A stretch of DNA of 7,643 bases from Alphaproteobacteria bacterium (GTDB lineage: Bacteria; Pseudomonadota; Alphaproteobacteria; SHVP01), in assembly GCA_026421105.1 (NCBI GenBank), contig JAPKDI010000049.1, positions 1-7,643 of the forward strand, read 5' to 3'. The translations under genes were made by a program, and so were the position numbers. Numbering within the stretch: the stretch's first letter is position 1; each line of letters starts with the position of its first letter. Below the pieces are notes generated by a model that saw only the letters and a list, made by a program, of their open reading frames with translations, made no database searches and had not been told where the DNA came from. Positions 1 through 5,494 of this stretch are shown here, piece after piece.

Positions 1-305
1 TCGCCATTGCCCGCGCTCTCATCACCCGGCCCGCGCTCATCGTGGCCGACGAGCCTGTCTCTGCTCTAGACGTGTCGGTCCAGGCCCAAGTCTTGAACCT
101 CTTGCAAGATCTACAAGACGAGTTCGGCGTGACGTATCTCCTCATCAGCCACGACCTCGCCGTTGTCAAATTCGTTTGTGATGAAGTTGCGGTGATGAAT
201 GAAGGCATTTTCGTCGAACGCGGCCCCACCGAAGAAATCTTCGCCAACCCGCAACACGACTACACTAAAGCGTTGCTCTCTGCGGTCCCGCAAATCGCGG
301 GCTAG
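1..305 (+). CDS. ABC transporter ATP-binding protein, oligopeptide/dipeptide type (3' end only)
   Basis: This is the C-terminal part of the cytoplasmic ATPase subunit of a peptide/nickel-type (Opp/Dpp) ABC importer; the 5' part lies outside the window. Reading from base 3, the fragment opens with AIARAL, the tail of the ABC signature region. It continues with Walker B (LIVADEP) and the D-loop SALD, and has the switch histidine in [10 protein letters not shown] (codon at 150-152). The end contains [12 protein letters not shown], close to the [12 protein letters not shown] motif of the oligopeptide-transporter C-terminal domain. The protein stops only five residues after SAVP, which is shorter than many DppD/DppF tails. 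An internal GTG at 42 is not the start, because homologous sequence continues upstream to the window edge. Whether it is the DppD-like or DppF-like subunit cannot be decided from this fragment. It is probably the last gene of a plus-strand transporter operon, since the next gene is convergent. Confidence 0.95.
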   Translation, partial: AIARALITRPALIVADEPVSALDVSVQAQVLNLLQDLQDEFGVTYLLISHDLAVVKFVCDEVAVMNEGIFVERGPTEEIFANPQHDYTKALLSAVPQIAG

Positions 306-390
306 CGGTCCTAGAAGAGATACTTCAGGTCATCCTGAGGAGACACCAGGCAATTCCATCCCGAAGGGCTAACGCTAAAAAGGAAGGTAG
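306..390. other. Convergent intergenic gap with one imperfect hairpin
   Basis: This gap separates the stop of the ABC ATPase gene from the stop of the convergent SRPBCC gene. The only structure I see is a 7-bp stem with one T-G wobble at 323-329/334-340 (CTTCAGG, loop TCAT, CCTGAGG). No T-run follows on either strand, so I do not call it a classical intrinsic terminator. The core TCATCCTGAGGAG resembles a short palindromic sequence that I recall as widespread in alphaproteobacterial intergenic DNA. That resemblance is from memory and unverified. Confidence 0.4.
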
Positions 391-807
391 CTAACCCTCT
401 AACAGTTTCTTCGCGTTATCCAACGAGCCTTGGTACAGGTCGACCAACATCGCTACCATGTCGGCTTCCGGCGCACCGTCTGCCTCGAATTCGCAAGCCC
501 ACGTCACGCCCGAACCGCTGCCTTCGGCGGTTACGCTTATCGTGCTGCGATAATTCTTGATTGGCAAAGGTGCCTCAAGGATCTTGTACGTATAGCGTCG
601 TGCGGTTTCGTCAACCGAGACTAGTTCCTCGATTACGGTGGCGCCGTCGCCTAACGTTAACGTCCTTGTTGCGCCCGGTCCGCTGCCCGTGCCTTCACAA
701 CTTGCGATCGAAGGCATCCAAGCATCCAAGCCGTCAAACCGCCCCAACATTGTCCAAACCTTTGCCGGATCCGCAGCGATCTGTGCGGTCTTTGAAACTT
801 CTGCCAT
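391..807 (-). CDS. SRPBCC-family (START/polyketide-cyclase-like) protein
   Basis: A 138-residue soluble protein of the SRPBCC superfamily, which forms a helix-grip fold with a deep hydrophobic ligand pocket. The opening residues are typical: KTAQIAADPAKVWTMLGRFDG, then DAWMPSIASCEGTG, and the strand GATRTLTLGDGATVIEEL at about 45-62. The signature stretch RRYTYKILEAPLPIKNYRSTISV follows at about 70-92, and a long C-terminal helix ends in SLDNAKKLLEG. No signal peptide or membrane segment is present, so it should be cytoplasmic. I chose the ATG at 807 because GAGG (819-816) sits 7-8 bases upstream and because homology begins there; the GTG at 843 would add 12 residues without support. It lies 90 bases downstream of the TTC38-like gene on the same strand and could be the last gene of that transcript. 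Members of this fold bind or convert lipids, polyketides and other small hydrophobic molecules; the ligand here is unknown. Confidence 0.9.
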   Translation of the reverse strand: MAEVSKTAQIAADPAKVWTMLGRFDGLDAWMPSIASCEGTGSGPGATRTLTLGDGATVIEELVSVDETARRYTYKILEAPLPIKNYRSTISVTAEGSGSGVTWACEFEADGAPEADMVAMLVDLYQGSLDNAKKLLEG

Positions 808-811
808 TCTG

Positions 812-819
812 TTTTCCTC
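812..819 (-). promoter_or_regulatory. Shine-Dalgarno that fixes the SRPBCC start
   Basis: On the minus strand GAGGAAAA precedes the ATG at 807, with about seven bases between GAGGA and the start codon. It decides for the 138-residue form over an upstream GTG start. Confidence 0.7.
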
Positions 820-897
820 AATGATCAAGGGTCGACGTACCACGGATACGAGCGACCCAACACACCGTGACCGTAATCATTCTGCTTAGGGTCCCTC

Positions 898-2217
898 TCA
901 AAGCGTTGCTCTCAGTTGTAGCTTATGCACCCGAACCCCTGGCCGTGCCGCCGCCCGTGCTTCGAGTAGTGGTACGGCATCGCTAGCATGCCCGGATCGG
1001 ATCAGCGCGTCGATATAGACCTGCTCGAACAGATCGCGTTGCGCATGGCTCCCGCCCAACGCTTGCCAATGGGGTCGGGTTTCGCCCAATAACTGTGCGG
1101 CCAAAGAGAAATCGTTATCAGCATGTGCGCCCATGCCGCGGCACAACGGCAGCGCATAGGCGAGCCATAGGTGACGCGTTGTGGCATTACCTTCACCAGC
1201 ATGCTCTTCAAGCTCGTGCAGGAACCCCTTATAGGCAGTGCGGTACTCTGAGCGCGCTAAAGCATAAGAGAAGTGTGCGGTGAGAAACGGTTGACCGTAC
1301 ATCACTTCGCGCTCGAGTATGGCGTCAGCAACGTCGCCCCACCGCTGATACAAGTGGACTCCGCGCAAACTTAACCGGATCAGCATCGATAGGGCGCCAG
1401 CTTGATCTTGCGAATAGTTCGGATCGCCCTGTGGCGCGCCCCATAAATAGGTGTCGTAGATTGTCAACGCTTGGTCCGTATCGCCCTTATCAAGATAGAA
1501 CAGCGCGATGTGCCACCAATTGTGGGTGAACATGAACGAGTTGCAGGCCTGCCAAGAATGGGCGTGGCCTTCCATCCACGCGATGCCCTGATCAAGCTGT
1601 CCGCGCGTCTCATAAACATGCGCCACTGCGTGATGTGCCCAGGGCTCGACCACGGCCATGTCGGCTGCCTTGCGCCCCGCCGCCTCGGCAGCGTCAAGCT
1701 CGTTACATTCTTCAGTGCCAAACGCGAGCAGCCCCCAAGCATACGCAGTCTTATCATGCACCGTAATTATCTTTTCGGCGATGCGCCGCATGCCGCCTGA
1801 ATCGCCGGCATTAAAATAGTGAATCTGTCCCAACTTGGCCGCGAACAAATCGCGCGGCCATTCATCGACAATCTCTTCATGCAGGCGTGTAGTGGTCGCC
1901 ATGTCGTGCCTAGCGGATGCGTCAACCGCGCGAAAATACATACGCTCGCGTGCCGTGCCCTTGCCACCGGCAAGCAATTCGCGCCCTGCGGTGAGGTGGG
2001 CGGTCGCGCGCGCCGTACCGTCATTGTTTTCCATAAACAATCCCAGCAACGCTGCATGGCCGCGTGCCATCACACACTCAGGGTCGGCCTCAACGGCCTC
2101 GAAGATCACCCCGAAATCGGTGCCATAGGCAATAAGGCTATGCGCAAACCGGTCGATCGCGGCGACGGTCTCTGCACTGTCGGTGTCGACCTCATTACCA
2201 TACGCGTCGTGCAACAT
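898..2217 (-). CDS. TTC38-like tetratricopeptide-repeat protein
   Basis: A 439-residue soluble protein that matches the TTC38 family of TPR-like proteins (human TTC38 is only slightly longer, about 470 residues). It is almost entirely helical with degenerate TPR-type repeats, for example AVEADPECVMARGHAALL near 41-58 and EPWAHHAVAHVYETRGQLDQG near 191-211. Family hallmarks I recognise are WAHHAVAHVYE (193-203), CNSFMFTHNWWHIALFYLD (225-243) and GGSHAQRDLFEQVYID (388-403). There is no signal peptide or membrane segment. The function of bacterial members is not established to my knowledge; the conserved histidines H195, H196, H200, H232, H236 and H391 hint at more than a scaffold. The start is certain: its ATG shares one base with the M81 stop (TGATG). 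Only a weak SD (ACGAG) precedes it, so translation probably depends on coupling to the metallopeptidase gene. Confidence 0.9.
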   Translation of the reverse strand: MLHDAYGNEVDTDSAETVAAIDRFAHSLIAYGTDFGVIFEAVEADPECVMARGHAALLGLFMENNDGTARATAHLTAGRELLAGGKGTARERMYFRAVDASARHDMATTTRLHEEIVDEWPRDLFAAKLGQIHYFNAGDSGGMRRIAEKIITVHDKTAYAWGLLAFGTEECNELDAAEAAGRKAADMAVVEPWAHHAVAHVYETRGQLDQGIAWMEGHAHSWQACNSFMFTHNWWHIALFYLDKGDTDQALTIYDTYLWGAPQGDPNYSQDQAGALSMLIRLSLRGVHLYQRWGDVADAILEREVMYGQPFLTAHFSYALARSEYRTAYKGFLHELEEHAGEGNATTRHLWLAYALPLCRGMGAHADNDFSLAAQLLGETRPHWQALGGSHAQRDLFEQVYIDALIRSGHASDAVPLLEARAAARPGVRVHKLQLRATL

Positions 2218-3692
2218 CAGGGCTCGTTAATGCGGTCCAACGGGAAGATTGGGCGCCGAACGTTCTCGAACGTTAGCTTGCTGTTGTCCGATGTGGTCAC
2301 CCCGTCGCCGTCCAGCGTAACGGTCGCCTTTGGTAAATCACCAAAGCCCGCACGATAGTGAATCCGTGATTTCAGCAGGATATAGCGGTGGTACTCGGGC
2401 TGAATCCCAACCGAGGTAAACACCCCCAGGTCCCATGGTTCGTGATGGCGCGAGACAATCACGATCTGCACCCGCCCGGTATCCAGCACTGCCGTAGGCC
2501 CCATACTCACCGGTACCCCGGTATACATCGGCCCGCGGACGATCCACCGTCCATCGGTCAACGCCTTGACCGTCCCGGTAATCTCCAAAGGTTTGCCCTT
2601 CAGGCCGATCGCCGGCATGTCGGTTTTGCCACCCAGCTGCAGCGTAATCGTGTTGCCCACGCCCGCGCCTTGCATTGTCTGCACCGCAGCGGGGTCCCAC
2701 AGACCTCCAACCACCACATCGTTCAATTCTTGGCGCAGCACTTCAGCAATTACCGTCATCACGTCCTGGTTTGCGCCCGAACCACAATTGTCGGCATGGT
2801 CCAACAACATAATGGGGCCATCGGTCATCGCCTTGGCGCGGCCGACGGCCTCTTCCAACGCTTCGGGTTGGTAGACGAACTCCTGGCGGCGCTTCCACGC
2901 CTCATCCAAGATGCAGTCACGCGTCCGCTCGGCGAGGCCTGCATCGCCGTCTGTCACAATAATTGATGATGTCCCGGCATCCGGCATATCCGCCATCGGG
3001 AAGCCGCCAAACACCGTTGCTGCCAACACACCCGACTTGACCTCTGCATCACGCGCCATGGTAATCAGGGTCTTCATCGGCTCGTCGTCAGTGCCTTGCA
3101 TCAGAGTTTGCGAGAGCAGCGGCGGATGCCCCCATGCCATCACCGGTGTGACCTTGCCCTGTACGGTTCTCACGACGATGCGGCCAACTTGCTCGGCCAC
3201 ATCGTACATATCGACATGTGGATAGGTCTTGTACCCGATTAGCGCGGTGCAGTTGTCGACCATGGTTTGCGTTAGGTTGCAGTGCAGGTCGAGCGTCACC
3301 GCAATCGGTAAGCCCGGCCGGAGTTTACGGATACGCGCCAGCAACGTGCCTTCTCCGTCAAACACATGCTCGGCCACCATGGCTCCGTGCAAATCCAACA
3401 GCGCGAGATCAACATCTTTGGCGGCCTCGGTGATCATTCCCGCCATGTGTTCGTATGCGTCTTTGGTCACTTTGCCCGAGGGCATCGCTTCGGTGGCGAG
3501 CGGCGTGACAATCTCCGCACCCAACTCGTCGGCAATCTTCATGTACGCCGCAATCGGCATCGCGGTGTTTTTATAAGTCTTGACCACGTCAGCGCCCAAG
3601 AACGCGCCCCAATCCTCAAACCGCGCCCAGTCGGTGACGACCGGCGAAAAAGTATTGGTCTCGTGCTTCATCATTGCGATCAAAATGCGCAT
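2217..3692 (-). CDS. M81-family metallopeptidase (MlrC/microcystinase-like)
   Basis: A 491-residue cytoplasmic zinc hydrolase of peptidase family M81, the family of the microcystin-degrading enzyme MlrC. The N-terminal catalytic (DUF1485-type) domain spans about 1-290 and the MlrC C-terminal domain about 295-485. Visible motifs are MMKHETNTFSP (7-17), LDLHGAM (99-105), TLDLHCN (133-139), GYKTYPHVD (153-161), GGFPMADMPD (229-238) and LLDHADNCGSGA (296-307). D135, H137 and H159 have the DxH plus 22-residue spacing of the zinc site I recall for MlrC, and E11 and H102 match its other active-site residues. All ligands are intact, so it should be active. GGAG about eight bases before the ATG supports the start. 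Gene order (binding protein upstream, TPR protein coupled downstream) suggests it hydrolyses an imported amide or peptide-like compound. Microcystin itself is not implied, because no mlrA or mlrB homologue is present here. Confidence 0.95.
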   Translation of the reverse strand: MRILIAMMKHETNTFSPVVTDWARFEDWGAFLGADVVKTYKNTAMPIAAYMKIADELGAEIVTPLATEAMPSGKVTKDAYEHMAGMITEAAKDVDLALLDLHGAMVAEHVFDGEGTLLARIRKLRPGLPIAVTLDLHCNLTQTMVDNCTALIGYKTYPHVDMYDVAEQVGRIVVRTVQGKVTPVMAWGHPPLLSQTLMQGTDDEPMKTLITMARDAEVKSGVLAATVFGGFPMADMPDAGTSSIIVTDGDAGLAERTRDCILDEAWKRRQEFVYQPEALEEAVGRAKAMTDGPIMLLDHADNCGSGANQDVMTVIAEVLRQELNDVVVGGLWDPAAVQTMQGAGVGNTITLQLGGKTDMPAIGLKGKPLEITGTVKALTDGRWIVRGPMYTGVPVSMGPTAVLDTGRVQIVIVSRHHEPWDLGVFTSVGIQPEYHRYILLKSRIHYRAGFGDLPKATVTLDGDGVTTSDNSKLTFENVRRPIFPLDRINEP

Positions 3693-3725
3693 GAAAGGGT
3701 CTCCAATGTGGTGCGCGAACGCTCA

Positions 3726-3752
3726 ATCATACGCCGCCCCCGGCTCGGCGTA
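3726..3752 (-). promoter_or_regulatory. Possible M81 promoter -10 overlapped by an inverted repeat
   Basis: Because a strong terminator lies upstream, the M81-TTC38 pair probably needs its own promoter in 3693-3766. The best -10 candidate on the minus strand is TATGAT (3731-3726), which would give a leader of about 27 bases; no convincing -35 box lies 16-18 bases upstream. A perfect 7-bp inverted repeat, TACGCCG (3730-3736) and CGGCGTA (3746-3752) with a 9-base spacer, covers the -10 edge and the spacer region. It could be an operator or a hairpin. The promoter call is tentative. Confidence 0.35.
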
Positions 3753-3766
3753 GAGGCGCTGCAGAC

Positions 3767-3799
3767 AAAAAAATCCTCCCCCTGCAAGCAAGGGGAGGA
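3767..3799 (-). terminator. Rho-independent terminator after the substrate-binding protein gene
   Basis: On the minus strand TCCTCCCC (3799-3792) pairs with GGGGAGGA (3781-3774) as a perfect 8-bp, mostly G-C stem with a 10-base loop. Seven T residues (3773-3767) follow directly. It starts 32 bases after the binding-protein stop codon. It should end most transcripts before the M81 gene, which is a common way to keep an abundant binding protein at a higher level than downstream genes. On the plus strand the stem is not followed by a T-run, so it works in one direction. Confidence 0.9.
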
Positions 3800-3824
3800 G
3801 ACAGTTCGTTATTTCTTAATAAGT

Positions 3825-3840
3825 GGAGGGTTAGCCCTCC
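3825..3840 (-). other. GC-rich hairpin with the binding-protein stop codon in its loop
   Basis: GGAGGG (3825-3830) and CCCTCC (3835-3840) form a perfect 6-bp inverted repeat around a four-base loop that contains the TAA stop of the substrate-binding protein gene. It lies 25 bases before the main terminator stem. It may stabilise the 3' end of the message or act with the terminator. It has no T-run of its own. Confidence 0.5.
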
Positions 3841-5315
3841 CAACTCAGTGCCGCGACCTCATTGATGAACGAAGGCCAGCTTGCCCACATTCCGTTAAGA
3901 CCTTTTTGTGCGACGCCCAGTTTGGCACCCTCAAACAAGAAAGCGTTGACGGCATCCTCAGCAATTTTGCGCTGAGCTGCCTGCAACCACTTGGTTTGAT
4001 CTTCTGGCGTGGTCGAGCGTTCGAACTTGCCATAAATCTCGCGGAAGTCCGCCGAGTCGTACTGCCAGTAGTAGTCAGCTTTGGCGTAGTTATTCATATC
4101 CATCGGCTCAACATGCGATATGACCGTCAAGTCGAATTGTTTTTCTTTGTACACTTGTCCGATCCAAATCGGCCACTCAACATTCTCGATCTTTGCAGTG
4201 ATGCCCACTTCGCTGAGCATACCGGCGATGACTTCACCGCCACGACGGGCGTAGGTCGGCGGCGGCAAGCGCAAGGTCAGTTCAAGGTTTTCTGCACCGG
4301 CTTCCTTAAGCAATGCGCGTGCCTTTGCCGGGTCGTACGGATACATGCCAGTCAGATCGACATACGCAGCATTATGCGGCGCAAAGTGTGACCCAATCGG
4401 TGTGCCGTAGCCTCCGACAGCGGCATCAACTAGAGCCTGCCGATCAATGGCATGCTGGATTGCTCGGCGGACGCGCACGTCGGCGAGGGGGCCGGCCTTG
4501 TTGTTGATGGTGAGAATGGTCTCACCCTCGGTCGTGCCTTGCAGTGCCGTAAATTTCGGGTCGCTTTGGAACTGCTTGAACATCTCGGGGGCTGACAGGT
4601 TGGGCATGTAGTCCAGGCCGTTAGTTAACAATGCATTCGCTTGCGCATTTGCATCGTTGATGAACCGGAACTTGGCCGTCTTGATTTTAATCTTGCTGGC
4701 GTTGCGATGATCAGCGAACAACTCTATGTCCACCGAATCGCCCTTGGTCCAGCGCACGAACTTATACGGGCCAGTGCCGACCGGATTGGTCATGTTGTTC
4801 TCGGCGGAGGCCGGATCAATGATGGCCCCGGTGGACTGTGCCGATTTGAACAAGAACAACGCGTTCGGTGCTTTGAGGCTGATCACGACGGTGTGGTCAT
4901 CGGGTGTCTTAACCGACGTTACCGACCGATACATGCCTTTGTTCTTGTTCGAGCTTTCTTCGGCTGCCGCGCTTTCGATCGTGTATTTGACGTCCGAGGC
5001 GGTGAATGCCGCGCCGTCGTGAAATTTGACGCCGCGCTCGAGGTTGAAGGTGTAGATAAGACCATCGTCGGAAATTTTCCAGCTCTTGGCTAACATCGGC
5101 TGGATCACACCTTTTTCGTTGATCCGAACCAAACCTTCAAAAATGTTGTACCAGGTGACCTGGCTAATCGCAGCCGCCGCGCCCTGTGACGGGTCGAGAC
5201 CCGGTGTCGGTTCAAGGCGCATGCCAATCGAAACCGAATCTTTCATCTGCGCTTGGCTGGCAAATGGCACCAGTGCCGTTGTCACCAAAACTGCAGCAAC
5301 GAGAAACTTCTTCAT
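3831..5315 (-). CDS. ABC transporter substrate-binding protein, family 5 (peptide/nickel type)
   Basis: A 494-residue periplasmic solute-binding protein of the SBP_bac_5 family (DppA/OppA/NikA-like), which captures the substrate for an ABC importer. The first 22 residues are a Sec signal peptide: MKKF, a hydrophobic core AAVLVTTALVPFA, and a probable cleavage at SQA-Q. The family signature is clear: MLAKSWKISDDGLIYTFNL then GVKFHDGAAFTASDVKYTIE (about 74-114), NPVGTGPYKFVRW (177-189), DVRVRRAIQHAIDRQALVD (279-297) and YDPAKARALLKEAG (327-340). Length is a little below the usual 500-540. AGGGAG about eight bases before the ATG supports the start. The substrate cannot be read from the sequence. 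The likely partner is the importer whose ATPase ends at 305, although the two genes are on opposite strands and separated by three others. A strong terminator follows the gene. Confidence 0.96.
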   Translation of the reverse strand: MKKFLVAAVLVTTALVPFASQAQMKDSVSIGMRLEPTPGLDPSQGAAAAISQVTWYNIFEGLVRINEKGVIQPMLAKSWKISDDGLIYTFNLERGVKFHDGAAFTASDVKYTIESAAAEESSNKNKGMYRSVTSVKTPDDHTVVISLKAPNALFLFKSAQSTGAIIDPASAENNMTNPVGTGPYKFVRWTKGDSVDIELFADHRNASKIKIKTAKFRFINDANAQANALLTNGLDYMPNLSAPEMFKQFQSDPKFTALQGTTEGETILTINNKAGPLADVRVRRAIQHAIDRQALVDAAVGGYGTPIGSHFAPHNAAYVDLTGMYPYDPAKARALLKEAGAENLELTLRLPPPTYARRGGEVIAGMLSEVGITAKIENVEWPIWIGQVYKEKQFDLTVISHVEPMDMNNYAKADYYWQYDSADFREIYGKFERSTTPEDQTKWLQAAQRKIAEDAVNAFLFEGAKLGVAQKGLNGMWASWPSFINEVAALSWEG

Positions 5316-5361
5316 GAATCATCTCCCTAAAGGGCCCGACGTGGTGGGCTTGTTCTGATCG

Positions 5362-5387
5362 GGTCCGGCTAGTTCATGGGCCGGATC
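5362..5387 (-). other. Inverted repeat in the 5' leader of the binding-protein gene
   Basis: TCCGGC (5364-5369) and GCCGGA (5380-5385) form a perfect 6-bp G-C-rich stem with a 10-base loop. One further G-C pair forms after a wobble on the plus strand (an A-C mismatch on the minus strand). If the promoter proposed at 5397-5424 is right, this hairpin sits at the very 5' end of the message, where it could protect the mRNA. No T-run follows, so it is not an intrinsic terminator. Confidence 0.5.
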
Positions 5388-5396
5388 AATTGCCGA

Positions 5397-5428
5397 ACTA
5401 TACCACCAGGTTGGCGTGTCCAAACCTG
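5397..5428 (-). promoter_or_regulatory. Candidate promoter and operator for the binding-protein gene
   Basis: On the minus strand TTTGGA (5424-5419) and TATAGT (5402-5397), 16 bases apart, form a plausible sigma-70-type promoter. Transcription would start near 5390 with a leader of about 75 bases. An inverted repeat, CAGGTT (5407-5412) and AACCTG (5423-5428) with a 10-base spacer, covers the spacer and most of the -35 box, which is where a repressor would bind. The boxes are read by eye; no regulator gene is in the window. Confidence 0.4.
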
Positions 5429-5470
5429 TAAGAAGGGCATGGATTAGAAGTTTGTGAGGGGCTAGGTTTT

Positions 5471-5492
5471 GTCCTCCTTTTATTGCGAGGAC
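5471..5492 (+). promoter_or_regulatory. Hairpin covering the ALDH ribosome binding site
   Basis: GTCCTC (5471-5476) is perfectly complementary to GAGGAC (5487-5492), with a 10-base T-rich loop (5477-5486). The right arm contains the GAGGA Shine-Dalgarno of the aldehyde dehydrogenase gene, which ends three bases before the ATG at 5495. If folded in the mRNA, the stem would hide the ribosome binding site. I cannot tell from sequence whether this is regulated. Confidence 0.5.
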
Positions 5493-5494
5493 CC

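Noticed and set aside
391..843. Longer form of the SRPBCC protein from a GTG at 843
   Set aside because: The ATG at 807 has a good GAGG ribosome binding site, and family homology begins there; the extra 12 residues look like leader translation.
829..858. Inverted repeat GGGTCG/CGACCC upstream of the SRPBCC gene
   Set aside because: It is only 6 bp with an 18-base spacer, no promoter boxes flank it, and such matches are expected by chance in GC-rich DNA.
1819..2358. A 179-codon plus-strand open frame
   Set aside because: It is antisense to the TTC38-like and M81 genes, shows no family motif and has no convincing start context.
3366..4391. A 341-codon plus-strand open frame
   Set aside because: It runs antisense across the start of the M81 gene, the terminator and the end of the binding-protein gene. 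Its translation has no recognisable domain and the composition of a shadow frame, while both genes beneath it are clear.
4641..5093. A 150-codon plus-strand open frame
   Set aside because: It lies wholly antisense to the binding-protein gene, whose translation matches its family throughout.
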